Source: CAVVAL01 sp963742725 (GTDB taxonomy: Bacteria > Actinomycetota > Actinomycetes > Mycobacteriales > Cryptosporangiaceae). From it: a DNA stretch of 64,000 nucleotides. The stretch is taken from positions 496,001 through 560,000 of the forward strand of contig CAVUMX010000003.1 of assembly GCA_963742725.1 (NCBI GenBank), given 5' to 3'. Each line of letters begins with the position of its first letter. The first letter of the stretch is position 1. This document shows positions 10,669-19,068 of the stretch, piece after piece. Both the position numbers and the translations under genes were made by a program. Below the pieces are notes generated by a model, which searched no databases, was not told the origin of the DNA, and worked only from the letters and a program-made list of their open reading frames with translations.

Positions 10669-11985
10669 TCAGCTGCCCGGCTTCAGTTGCTGGTTCGCCT
10701 GGCTGAGCTTGTCCTTGACGTAGGCGTCGGTGATGGGTTTGCCGCTGGCCGCGTCGGCGAACATCGCCTTCATCGCGGTGCCCACCAGCGTCTCGAACTG
10801 GCTCTCCTCGGGCACCTGCGGGAGCGGCGCGGCGGTGCTGCTGAGGATCTGCTGGAACACCTTCGCCGCCTCCGTCTGGAAGGCCGGGTCCGCGTAGGCG
10901 TCCTTGACCGTGGGCAGCGAGCCGTAGGTCTTGTTCAGCAGCTTCTGCTCGGCGTCGCTGGTCATGAACTCGACGAACTTCAGGGCCGCGTCGCGGTTCT
11001 TCGTGTTCTTGAAGACCGACAGGTTGATGCCGGCGACCATGCTGTTCACCTTCTTGCCGCCCGGCGGGGTCGGGGTGACGAACGGGATCGGCGCCACGCC
11101 GTAGTCGTCCTCGCTCATGCCGTTCGACTTGAGCGAGCTGGCGGCCGCCTGCCACATCAGCATCGCGGCCTTGCCGGTGGCGAAGTCCTTCACCGCCTGG
11201 GTGCCGTTGGCGTACTCGGCGTTGCTCGGGTTGACGATCTTGTCGCGGGCCATCAGGTCGACGTAGGACTTGACCGCGGCCACCGCCTGCGGCGAGTCGA
11301 ACTGCGGCTTGCCGCTGGAGTCGAACAGTTCGGCGCCGTGCTGCTGGCCGATCATGAAGGCGTGGTGCGCGTTCTCGGTGTAGCTGGAGCCCTCGACGGC
11401 GAGCCCCCAGCGGCCGTCACCGGTCAGCTTCTTGCCGTTGGCGATGAGATCGGCCCAGGTGGCGGGCGGTCCCGCGATGCCGGCGTCGGCGAACTGCTTC
11501 TTGTTGTAGTACAGGCCGTAGGCGAGGCTGTAGAGCGGCACGGCGGCCGGCGGCTTGCCGGTCGCGCCGGTCGCGGCGAGGCTCGCCGGGAGGAAGCGGT
11601 CACGCCCGCCGACCTTGTCCAGCGTGGCGTCGTCGAACGGCAGGAACGCGCCGGTCGCCTGCAACGACGCCGACCAGGTGTTGCCGATGTTGAGCACGTC
11701 AGGCCCCTGGCCCGAGGTGGTCGCGGCGAGGATCCGGTTGAGCAGGTCTGCCCAGGGCACGACCTCCACCTTGACGGTGATCCCGGTCTGCTCGCGGAAC
11801 TTGTCCAGCTCCGGCTGGAGGACCTCCTTGTCGTGCTGGAGGCTGGTTCCCTGGTTGCTGGCCCAGTACGTCAGCGTCTTGCCGTCGCCTGCCGAGTCGT
11901 CGCCGCAGGCGACCAGCGTGGGGGAGAGGAGCAGCAGTGCCGCGGCGGCCAGGCCGAGCCTGCGTGCGGTGGGACGTCTGGTCAC
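10669..11985 (-). CDS. Sugar-binding lipoprotein of ABC importer
   Basis: This 438-residue extracellular solute-binding protein of the MalE/CUT1 type is lipid-anchored at Cys27 in the lipobox LVAC. Motifs such as PLYSLAYGLYYNKKQF are typical of the family, which captures oligosaccharides outside the cell for the two permeases downstream. Position with GH1 and GH3 suggests cellobiose, laminaribiose or similar, but the ligand cannot be read from sequence. The start at 11985 lies about 35 bases below the palindrome at 12020-12040, which would place the operator over the promoter. Confidence 0.9.
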   Translation of the reverse strand: MTRRPTARRLGLAAAALLLLSPTLVACGDDSAGDGKTLTYWASNQGTSLQHDKEVLQPELDKFREQTGITVKVEVVPWADLLNRILAATTSGQGPDVLNIGNTWSASLQATGAFLPFDDATLDKVGGRDRFLPASLAATGATGKPPAAVPLYSLAYGLYYNKKQFADAGIAGPPATWADLIANGKKLTGDGRWGLAVEGSSYTENAHHAFMIGQQHGAELFDSSGKPQFDSPQAVAAVKSYVDLMARDKIVNPSNAEYANGTQAVKDFATGKAAMLMWQAAASSLKSNGMSEDDYGVAPIPFVTPTPPGGKKVNSMVAGINLSVFKNTKNRDAALKFVEFMTSDAEQKLLNKTYGSLPTVKDAYADPAFQTEAAKVFQQILSSTAAPLPQVPEESQFETLVGTAMKAMFADAASGKPITDAYVKDKLSQANQQLKPGS

Positions 11986-12019
11986 AGCCGTACCCTTCTG
12001 GGGGAACTTTCTTCGGACC

Positions 12020-12040
12020 TTAAATTAGCTGCCAATTAAA
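12020..12040. promoter_or_regulatory. AT-rich palindrome, probable ROK operator
   Basis: This near-perfect 21-base palindrome lies between the divergent importer operon and ROK gene. The left arm is TTAAATTAGC at 12020-12029 and the right arm GCCAATTAAA at 12031-12040; only two symmetric pairs and the centre mismatch. It is the natural site for the adjacent ROK protein to repress both directions, and resembles the site at 7441-7461. Confidence 0.65.
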
Positions 12041-12089
12041 CTGAGGCCTCATACTTGCGTCAAGGCGTCCGGACGGATGTACGGATGCG

Positions 12090-13358
12090 GTGGGCAGAGC
12101 GGAGCAGCCGAGAGTGGATCGCAGCGATGGGCAGCGCACCACCGTGCGCGACGTGCGGCGCCGGAACCGGTCGGCCCTGCTGTCGACGCTCTACTTCGAC
12201 GGGCCGCTGAGCCGCCAGCACCTCAGCCAGCTCACCGGGCTGAGCGCGGCGACCGTCAGCAACGTCGTCGGAAGCCTCATCGAGGACGGACTCGTCGTCG
12301 AGGCGGGCTCGGTCGACTCCGACGGGGGCCGCCCGCGCGTGCTGCTGCGGGTCGACCCGCGGTACGGGTACGTGATCGGCGTGGACGTCGGCGAGACGCG
12401 CATCCGCGTCGAACTGTTCGACCTGAAGATGGTCCGGCTGACCACCGCCGACCGGCCGATGGACGCCGTCCACCCCGACCCGGACGCCGTCGCCGGCCAC
12501 ATCGTCAGCGGCATCCGCGAGGTCGTCGAGGCGGCCGGCATCGCGCACGAGGCGGTGCTCGGCGTCGGCATCGGCGTGTCGGGCGTCGTCGCCCAGGGGC
12601 CGGAGGTGCTGGTCCACGCGCAGTCGCTCGGCTGGGACGGCGTACCGCTGGAACGCCTCGTCCGGGCCGGCGTCGACCTTCCGCTGTTCATCGACAACGG
12701 GGCCAAGACGCTCGGCCAGGCCGAACTCTGGTTCGGTGCCGGCAAGGGTGCCAGGCACGCCGTCGTGGCGCTGGTCGGCTCGGGTGTGGGCGCCGCGATC
12801 ATCACGCACGGGCTCATGTACCGCGGCGTCACCAGCAGTGCCGGCGAGTGGGGCCACACGATCGTCAAGTACGGCGGGCGGCGCTGCCGGTGCGGCGCGA
12901 AAGGCTGCCTGGAGGCTTACGTCGGCGCCGAAGGCGTTCTCGACCGGTACCGGCACGCCCTCGGCGACAAGGTCATCGCGGAGACCGACGAGGAGGCCGG
13001 CATCGCCGCGCTGCTCGCCGATCCGTCACCGGTCGCGACGGCGATCCTGGAGGAGACGGCCGGCTACCTCGGGGCCGGGATCGCGAACCTGATCAACCTG
13101 TTCAACCCCGAGCGGATCGTCCTCGGCGGCTGGGCCGGGCTGGCGCTCGGCGAGCGGCTGCTGCCGGCGATCCGGGCCGCGGCGGCCGAACACGCGCTGC
13201 GCCAGCCGTTCGCCCAGACCGCGATCGACCTGTGCCAGATCGGCCCGGACGCCGTCGCGTACGGCGCCGCCACGCTCCCCGTCGCCCACCTGCTCGGTCG
13301 GGGCCAGCCGCCCGCAGTCGAGTCCACCGAGCTGATGCCGCTGCACAAGCCCGCGTAG
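12090..13358 (+). CDS. ROK-family transcriptional repressor
   Basis: This 422-residue protein has an N-terminal winged-helix DNA-binding domain (about residues 20-85; helix PLSRQHLSQLTGLSAATVSNVV) and a C-terminal ROK sugar-sensing domain. The ROK zinc motif RCRCGAKGCLE and the ATP/sugar-fold segments GVDVGETRIRVE and GVGIGVSGVV are visible. It is divergent from the beta-glucoside importer operon with an AT-rich palindrome between them, so it very likely represses that operon until an inducer sugar binds. The first in-frame GTG is at 12090; a second GTG at 12114 is equally possible and would remove eight residues from the flexible N-terminus. Confidence 0.88.
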   Translation: MGRAEQPRVDRSDGQRTTVRDVRRRNRSALLSTLYFDGPLSRQHLSQLTGLSAATVSNVVGSLIEDGLVVEAGSVDSDGGRPRVLLRVDPRYGYVIGVDVGETRIRVELFDLKMVRLTTADRPMDAVHPDPDAVAGHIVSGIREVVEAAGIAHEAVLGVGIGVSGVVAQGPEVLVHAQSLGWDGVPLERLVRAGVDLPLFIDNGAKTLGQAELWFGAGKGARHAVVALVGSGVGAAIITHGLMYRGVTSSAGEWGHTIVKYGGRRCRCGAKGCLEAYVGAEGVLDRYRHALGDKVIAETDEEAGIAALLADPSPVATAILEETAGYLGAGIANLINLFNPERIVLGGWAGLALGERLLPAIRAAAAEHALRQPFAQTAIDLCQIGPDAVAYGAATLPVAHLLGRGQPPAVESTELMPLHKPA

Positions 13359-13363
13359 GCGCG

Positions 13364-13487
13364 CTGCCGGTTTCTGCCGGTGAACACCTGTCACGATCAC
13401 CGGTCTGGCGGCATCAACGCAGGTCAGCGCCGATGCGCCGATGTGCTAGGCCGGCACGGTCGCGCTTCGACCCGCGCCGCCTAGCGT
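13364..13487 (+). promoter_or_regulatory. Upstream motif copy A plus -10 box
   Basis: CTGCCGGTTTCTGCC at 13364-13378 and GCATCAACGCAGGTCAG at 13411-13427 recur upstream of the genes at 48245 and 55188. A -10-like TAGCGT at 13482-13487 follows the second block after 54 bases and ends 8 bases before the ATG at 13496, so the transcript is probably leaderless or nearly so. The first block contains the direct repeat CTGCCGG-TTT-CTGCCGG. Confidence 0.6.
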
Positions 13488-13495
13488 CGACCGGT

Positions 13496-14659
13496 ATGAA
13501 CGTTCTTTTTAGGCCGCTCCTCGCGGCAATGACCTCCCTCGCCGCCGTCGCGGCGGTCGCCGTCGTCACCGTCGCGCCCGCACAGGCCGCGACCAAGCTC
13601 GACGAATCGAAGTTCGTGCTCCAGCGCAACGCGAACACCGCCGCGTGGCAGACCCTGATCGACGCCACCGACCGGGTGAGCGTCCCGATGGTGCTCAACG
13701 ACGCGAACCGTACGGCGAACCGCATCGAGAACGGCAGCCTGCTCGCGCCCAACTTCGCCGCCGGGTTCACCTGGGAGCAGGGCGACAACAACACCGAAGA
13801 GTGGTACCCGCAGGGCATCACGACCAGCAGCGACGCCTACGACGACGGCCTGTACGACAACCGCAAGCTCGTGCTGGTCTCCTGGTACGACAAGCAGACC
13901 GCACCCGCGAAGGGCGTGCGCGTCAGCTTCGTCGACCGCACCGACCCGCTGAAGCCGGTGTACCGGCACGTACTGCTCGCCGAGCCGGCGACCGCGAACG
14001 GGCTCGCCAGCTTCAAGGCCGTGAACGTCCACGCGGGCGGCATGTTCCTCTACGGCAGCCTGCTCTACGTCGCCGACACGAGCAACGGCTTCCGGGTGTT
14101 CGACCTGAACTACATCTTCACCGCCACCGGCAGCGACGACACGGCGATCGGCCGGGACGCGACCGGTAAGTACAACGCCTACGGCTACAAGTACGTGCTG
14201 CCGCAGAAGTTCACCTACACGCCGTCGGTCGACGTGGGCATGCGCTTCTCGTTCGTCTCGCTCGACCGCACCAGCACGCCGGACAGCATCGTCGCCGGCG
14301 AGTACGACGAGAACGGCGACGGCACCCGCCTGGTGCGGTGGAACATCGACTACACCGACCGGGAGCTGGTCGCGACCGGCAACAAGGCCACCGCGAGCTG
14401 GGCCTACCAGGTGGACATCCGCGCGATGCAGGGCGCCACGGCCATCAACGGAAAGTTCTACATCTGCCGGACGAACGGGTCGGGCGCGCGCTCGGACCTG
14501 CTGACCTGGGTACCGGGCAACCTGGCGACCATCCACACCGGGACGTTCCCGCCCGGCGGCGAGGACCTGACGTACCGCAAGAGCACCGACGAGTTGTGGA
14601 CGGTCACGGAGTACCCGACGAACCGCTACGTCCTGTCGGTCACCGCAGGCAAGTTCTGA
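13496..14659 (+). CDS. Secreted protein of unknown function
   Basis: This 387-residue exported protein has a clear signal peptide (residues 1-31, cut near AQA). The mature part is rich in Tyr, Asp and Thr, with strand-like blocks such as KLVLVSWYDKQ and SLLYVADTSNGFRVFDL, suggesting a beta-propeller-like fold, but I do not recognise a named family or active site. The ATG at 13496 follows a -10 box so closely that no ribosome-binding site fits, hence a leaderless start. An open frame extends far upstream but only as a shadow of the ROK gene. It shares an upstream motif with two ALF-repeat genes at 48245 and 55188, so it may belong to the same regulon. A hairpin follows. Confidence 0.75.
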   Translation: MNVLFRPLLAAMTSLAAVAAVAVVTVAPAQAATKLDESKFVLQRNANTAAWQTLIDATDRVSVPMVLNDANRTANRIENGSLLAPNFAAGFTWEQGDNNTEEWYPQGITTSSDAYDDGLYDNRKLVLVSWYDKQTAPAKGVRVSFVDRTDPLKPVYRHVLLAEPATANGLASFKAVNVHAGGMFLYGSLLYVADTSNGFRVFDLNYIFTATGSDDTAIGRDATGKYNAYGYKYVLPQKFTYTPSVDVGMRFSFVSLDRTSTPDSIVAGEYDENGDGTRLVRWNIDYTDRELVATGNKATASWAYQVDIRAMQGATAINGKFYICRTNGSGARSDLLTWVPGNLATIHTGTFPPGGEDLTYRKSTDELWTVTEYPTNRYVLSVTAGKF

Positions 14660-14664
14660 ACTGA

Positions 14665-14703
14665 ACCGGCCCGGCCCACCTGATTAGGTGGTGCCGGGCC
14701 GGT
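14665..14703. terminator. Hairpin at convergent gene ends
   Basis: ACCGGCCCGGC at 14665-14675 pairs with 14693-14703, and the inner arms CCACCT and AGGTGG continue the stem around a GATT loop, with one bulged base. It follows the secreted-protein stop and overlaps the last codons of the convergent DUF5999 gene, serving both. Confidence 0.7.
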
Positions 14704-14923
14704 GCGGTTCGACGCTCGTCCGGTCGGGCAGGATCTCGCCGGTGTCCTCGAACACGATGACGCCGTTGCACAGCAGGCTCCAGCCCTGTTCAGGATGGGC
14801 GGCGATCACGTGCGCGGCGTCGTGGTCCGGCGCGTCCGCCGTGGGGCACGGCGGGGAGTGCTGGCAGCCGGGGGGTCGCCGGGCCGAGACCTGGCGCCGT
14901 CCGATCGCTGTCGTGACGGTCAT
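14684..14923 (-). CDS. DUF5999 family small protein
   Basis: This 79-residue cytoplasmic protein matches DUF5999, widespread in streptomycete-like actinobacteria. The hallmark segments CQHSPPCPTADAPDHDAA and HPEQGWSLLCNGVIVFEDTGE are present, with Cys residues at CQHSPPC and LLC. The function is unknown. The ATG at 14923 is preceded by a GGAGGAGG-type ribosome-binding site. It lies downstream of the LAL regulator on the same strand with a 76-base gap that shows no clear promoter. Confidence 0.85.
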   Translation of the reverse strand: MTVTTAIGRRQVSARRPPGCQHSPPCPTADAPDHDAAHVIAAHPEQGWSLLCNGVIVFEDTGEILPDRTSVEPHRPGTT

Positions 14924-14999
14924 GGCATTTCGCCTCCTCCGAAGCGGGAGGCCAGCGTGCTCGCCCCCACTCGAGAGCGGGGCAGCGCTTGCTTGAGGC

Positions 15000-17729
15000 T
15001 CAGTTCTTCATGAGAGCGGCCAGCTCGGCGCGGGAGTGGATGCCGAGCTTCGTGTACACGCCGCGCAGGTGGTACTCGATCGTCTTGGGGCTGAGGAACA
15101 TCGCGGCGGCCGCCTCGCGGGTGCTGTGGCCGTCGGCGAGCAGGAGTGCGATCTGCCGTTCCTGCGGGGTGAGCTCGTCGGCGGTGGTGGGTTCGCGGCG
15201 GCGGGCGGTCTCGCCGGTCGCCTTCAGCTCGGCCGCGGCGAGATCCGCCCAACCGGCCGCGCCGAGGTCGTCGAAGGCCGCCACCGCGAGCCGGAGCTGC
15301 GTACGGGCGTCGACGCGGCGCCGGGCCCGGCGCAGGCGGGCGCCGTACGCCAGCCGGGTCCGGGCCGTCTCGAACACGTCGAGGGTCTGCCCGTGCCAGT
15401 GGAGCGCGGCGCCGAACTGGGCGTCGAGGTCGTCGTCGGCGCAGAGCAGGCCGGTGGCCCGCGAGGCCCGGGCGAGCGCCCACGGCTGGCCCTTGACGGC
15501 GGCACGCTCCGCGAAGTCCAGCGCGGCGCGGGTCGCGTCGTCGGTCCGTCCGAGACGGGCGTACACGTCGACCAGCTCGGGCGCGGGGGACAGGTCGGCG
15601 TCCAGCACGCCACTGGCGTCCAGCACCGCGGCAAGCTGTTCGAGGTGCGGCAACGCGCGTGCCGGCGCGCCGAGGCCGAGCTCCAGGTCGCCGAGCGCGA
15701 ACAGCGCCCAGGCTCGGCATACGTGGATCTGGTGCTCGATGCAGATCTGGAGCGCCTCTTCCGCGCGGGTCCGGCAGTCGGCGTCACGGCCCTGGTGGGC
15801 GTGCAACCAGGCGAGACCGGCGAGGCCGATGCCCAGCGCGGTGGTCTGACCGGTCTCGCGCGAAAGCCGGATCGCCTCGTCGTACGCGGTCTCGGCGTCG
15901 GCCCAGCGGTCGGTGGTCGCGTGGTCGCGGGCGACGTGGAACAGCAGCGCGGGCAGGATCCCGACGGCGGCCTTGTCTCGGCCCTCCCGCATCGCGTCGC
16001 GGATCAGGGATCGCCCGGTCCCGGACTCGCGCAGGAACAGCGGTCCGAGCACCATCCAGACCAGCCGGCGGGTGTCGCCGCCGAGGACGTCGTTCGAGGC
16101 CAGGACGCCGACCGCCCGCCGGATCTGCTCCATGCCGCCGCCCTCGCCCGCGACCACCCGCGCCATCCCGTGCGCGAGCGTGCCCAGGATCTGGGTCGAG
16201 GGCGTGTCGGTCCGGGTCAGCAGCTGCTGGATATCACGACCGGCACGCAGCGCGGATCTCGCGTCGCCGATCCAGAAGCTCGCGTTGATCGCGTCGGCGA
16301 GCATCCCGACAGCGGCGTCCGGGTCGACGGCCGCTGCCTCGGCGGCGGCCGCGGCCAGGATGTCGACCGCCTCCACGGGCGAACCGCACTTGACCGCGAT
16401 ATCGCCACGCAGCCCGTGCGCCCGCGTCCGGACGGCCAGCGGCGGATCGAGTGTGAGCGCTTCGTCGAGCAGCGCGACGGCCCGTTCGGCGAGCCCGGCG
16501 AGCCACGCCGCTCCGCCGGCGGCGACCAGGCGCCGGGCCCGTTCGTGCCCGGTCGGCGTGAGCCGGGCGGCGCGTTCCAGCGCGGTCGCGGCGACGGCGT
16601 GGCCACCCCGCTCGTTCGCGCGGACGGCGGCCGCCTCCAGCGCGGCTGCCGCGGCCGGGTCCGTGCCGACCACCGTCTCCGACACGTGCCACGCACGGCG
16701 ATCGGCGTCCTGCTCCGGCAGCGCGGCGGCGATCGCCCGGTGCGCGGCGCGACGCCGGTCCGGGTCGGCGCCCGCGTACACGGCCGACCGGACCAGCGGG
16801 TGCCGGAACTCGACCCGTCCGCCGTCGAGCGACACCAGCGCGGCGCGCTCCGCGTCGGCCAGCGACGTCACGTCGACCCCGAGCGCGTCGCACGCCCTCG
16901 CCACGACGCCCAGGTCGCCGCCCTCGGCCGCGGCGACGAGCAGCGCGGTTCTCACATCCGGATCGAGCTTGTCGACGCGGGCCACGAACGACTCGGCCAG
17001 GACGGCGGGCACCGGGACCGGCGCCCCGGGCGGCGTGCGTTCCAGGTGTTCCAGGTCGCCGGCCAGCTCCAGCAGGGCGAGCGGGTTGCCGGCGACCGTC
17101 CGGTGCAGCCGTTCGACCAGCTCGGCCGGCACCACCCGCTCGGACCGGCTGCCGACGAGTTCCCGCGCCGCGGCGAGGTCGACGCCGGTGAGCGTCAGCA
17201 GCGGCAGGTCCGCGCCGGCCAGCGGATGCGGTTCGCCGGTGCGCGCGGACGCCAGGAACGCGATCGGGTCCGCGACGAGCCGGCGCGCGGCGAACAGCAG
17301 CGCCTCCGCTGACGGCCGGTCGAGCAGGTGGACGTCGTCGACGAGCAGCGCGAGCGGCGCCGTCTCGGCGTAACGGCAGATGATGCTCAGGGTGGCCGCG
17401 CCGACCGCGAACCGGTCGCCGGCGGCACCGCTCGTGAGGGCCAGCGCGGCGGCGAGCGCGTCACGCTGCGGGGCGGGGATCCGCGCCAGCTCGCCGATCG
17501 CCGGCCGGAGCAGTTGCAGCAGCCCGCCGAACGGGACCTCGCGCTCGGCCTCGGTGCCGCGGGCGCGGAGCACGCGCATGCCCGCGGCGAGCGTCGCGGC
17601 CTCGTCGACGAGGGCGGTCTTGCCGATGCCCGGTTCCCCGGTGATCAGGAGGACTCCGCTGGACCCCACCCGTGCCCCGGCGATCAGCCGTTCGACCACG
17701 CGCCGTTCGGCGTCCCGCCCGACCAGCAT
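15000..17729 (-). CDS. LAL-type LuxR family ATP-binding regulator
   Basis: This 909-residue large ATP-binding LuxR regulator begins with a STAND/AAA-type ATPase: Walker A GEPGIGKTAL near residues 31-40 and Walker B LALLVDDVHLLD. A long alpha-helical TPR-like region follows, and a C-terminal LuxR helix-turn-helix with LTPQERQIALLLADGHSTREAAAAM and SPKTIEYHLRGVYTKLGI. Such proteins activate nearby catabolic or secondary-metabolite genes on ligand binding. The methyltransferase and hydrolase-glycosyltransferase genes divergent from it are plausible targets, but that is inference. Confidence 0.92.
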   Translation of the reverse strand: MLVGRDAERRVVERLIAGARVGSSGVLLITGEPGIGKTALVDEAATLAAGMRVLRARGTEAEREVPFGGLLQLLRPAIGELARIPAPQRDALAAALALTSGAAGDRFAVGAATLSIICRYAETAPLALLVDDVHLLDRPSAEALLFAARRLVADPIAFLASARTGEPHPLAGADLPLLTLTGVDLAAARELVGSRSERVVPAELVERLHRTVAGNPLALLELAGDLEHLERTPPGAPVPVPAVLAESFVARVDKLDPDVRTALLVAAAEGGDLGVVARACDALGVDVTSLADAERAALVSLDGGRVEFRHPLVRSAVYAGADPDRRRAAHRAIAAALPEQDADRRAWHVSETVVGTDPAAAAALEAAAVRANERGGHAVAATALERAARLTPTGHERARRLVAAGGAAWLAGLAERAVALLDEALTLDPPLAVRTRAHGLRGDIAVKCGSPVEAVDILAAAAAEAAAVDPDAAVGMLADAINASFWIGDARSALRAGRDIQQLLTRTDTPSTQILGTLAHGMARVVAGEGGGMEQIRRAVGVLASNDVLGGDTRRLVWMVLGPLFLRESGTGRSLIRDAMREGRDKAAVGILPALLFHVARDHATTDRWADAETAYDEAIRLSRETGQTTALGIGLAGLAWLHAHQGRDADCRTRAEEALQICIEHQIHVCRAWALFALGDLELGLGAPARALPHLEQLAAVLDASGVLDADLSPAPELVDVYARLGRTDDATRAALDFAERAAVKGQPWALARASRATGLLCADDDLDAQFGAALHWHGQTLDVFETARTRLAYGARLRRARRRVDARTQLRLAVAAFDDLGAAGWADLAAAELKATGETARRREPTTADELTPQERQIALLLADGHSTREAAAAMFLSPKTIEYHLRGVYTKLGIHSRAELAALMKN

Positions 17730-17790
17730 GTGGCGAGTGTAGTGCTGTGACCACCGGCGTTAGTGGGCCCGGCGGGCGCGGTTCATTTCG

Positions 17791-17928
17791 GTGCCGCTCC
17801 GCATCGCGCTCATCGTCGGGAGCGTGTGGTTCGCCGTGTTCGTGCTGCTGGAGCGGCTGCTACGTGCTCACCTACATGACCTGGGCCGCCGGCCGTTGAC
17901 GCCCTGGTCCTCCCCGGGCGCAGACTAG
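17791..17928 (+). CDS. Possible 45-residue membrane peptide
   Basis: A GTG-started frame encodes 45 residues with one hydrophobic span (ALIVGSVWFAVFVLL) followed by a basic tail. Third codon positions are GC-rich for most of its length. There is no convincing ribosome-binding site, so it may be chance. It lies in the 272-base gap between the LAL regulator and the methyltransferase; I see nothing else certain there. Confidence 0.28.
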   Translation: MPLRIALIVGSVWFAVFVLLERLLRAHLHDLGRRPLTPWSSPGAD

Positions 17929-18001
17929 GTGGGGGACCTGATGCGATCGACCGCAGCGCGGAGGGAGTGTTCTCGGCATCCGAGGGGAAGGGGTTGCCGG
18001 G

Positions 18002-19066
18002 ATGACAACCATCGAAGAACTGGACACCGACAAACTGATGGCGTTCGTGTACCGCGCGGTCGGCGAGGTGGGCGCCACGCTGAACGCCGCGCTGGTGGTG
18101 ATGGGGGACAAGCTCGGCTACTACCGCGTGCTCGCGGACGCCGGCCCCACGACCGCCGTGGAACTCGCCGAGAAGACCGGCACCAGCGAGCACTACGCCC
18201 GCGAATGGCTGAACGCGCAGGCGGCGGGCGGTTTCGTCACCTATGACGCCGGCCGGTACACCCTGCCGCCGGAGCACGCGGTGGCGCTGACGGACGAATC
18301 CAGCCCGGCGTTCCTGCCCGGCTTCTTCCAGATCGCGCTCGGCACCGTGCACCACGCGCCGGAGACGATCGAGGCGGCCCGCAGCGGCGCCGGGATCGGC
18401 TGGCACGAGCACAACGTCGACGTCCACCTCGGGTGCGAGCGGTTCTTCCGCCCCGGGTACAACGCGAACCTGGTGCCGGCCTGGCTCCCGGCGCTGGACG
18501 GGGTGGTCGAGAAGCTGGAGCGCGGGGCCTCGGTGGCCGACGTGGGATGTGGGCACGGGTCCTCGACCATCCTGATGGCCCAGGCGTTCCCCCGCTCGAC
18601 GTTCACCGGCTCGGACTACCACGCGGGGTCGATCGACATCGCCCGCGCCCGCGCCGCCGAGGCCGGGGTCGCCGACCGGTGCCGGTTCGAGGTCGCGCCC
18701 GCGACGTCGTACGGCGGCACGTCGTACGACCTGGTGACGACCTTCGACGCCCTGCACGACATGGGCGACCCGGTCGGCGCCGCCCGGCACGTCCGCGAGA
18801 CGCTCGCAGCCGACGGCACCTGGATGGTCGTCGAGCCGATGGCCGGCGACCGGATCGAGGACAACCTGAACCCGGTCGGCCGGGCGTACTACGGGTTCTC
18901 CACGCTGCTCTGCACGCCGGGCTCGCTGTCCCAGGACGTCGGTCTCGCGCTCGGTACCCAGGCCGGGCCGGCGCGTATCCGCGACGTCACCGCGGCCGGC
19001 GGGTTCACCCGGTTCCGGCAGGCCGCCGAGACGCCGTTCAACATTGTGCTGGAAGCCAGGCCGTAG
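18002..19066 (+). CDS. Class I SAM-dependent methyltransferase
   Basis: This 354-residue cytoplasmic protein has an N-terminal winged-helix dimerisation domain (about residues 20-90) typical of O-methyltransferase-like enzymes, then a Rossmann methyltransferase domain with the SAM motif VADVGCGHGSSTILMAQ, followed by FTGSDYHAGSI and FDALHDMGDP. It resembles the TylF/UbiE-like proteins annotated in many actinobacteria; the substrate is unknown. An AAGGGG ribosome-binding site precedes the ATG. It is followed after 2 bases by the hydrolase-glycosyltransferase fusion, so the two probably act on the same small molecule. Confidence 0.87.
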   Translation: MTTIEELDTDKLMAFVYRAVGEVGATLNAALVVMGDKLGYYRVLADAGPTTAVELAEKTGTSEHYAREWLNAQAAGGFVTYDAGRYTLPPEHAVALTDESSPAFLPGFFQIALGTVHHAPETIEAARSGAGIGWHEHNVDVHLGCERFFRPGYNANLVPAWLPALDGVVEKLERGASVADVGCGHGSSTILMAQAFPRSTFTGSDYHAGSIDIARARAAEAGVADRCRFEVAPATSYGGTSYDLVTTFDALHDMGDPVGAARHVRETLAADGTWMVVEPMAGDRIEDNLNPVGRAYYGFSTLLCTPGSLSQDVGLALGTQAGPARIRDVTAAGGFTRFRQAAETPFNIVLEARP

Positions 19067-19068
19067 CC

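Noticed and set aside
12077..13495. Upstream extension of the secreted-protein frame at 13496
   Set aside because: It lies inside the ROK gene in another frame; signal peptide and -10 box fix the start at 13496.
15036..17312. 758-codon plus-strand frame opposite the LAL regulator
   Set aside because: Shadow frame; Gly/Arg/Val-rich without recognisable motif, while the minus strand has complete ATPase and LuxR domains.
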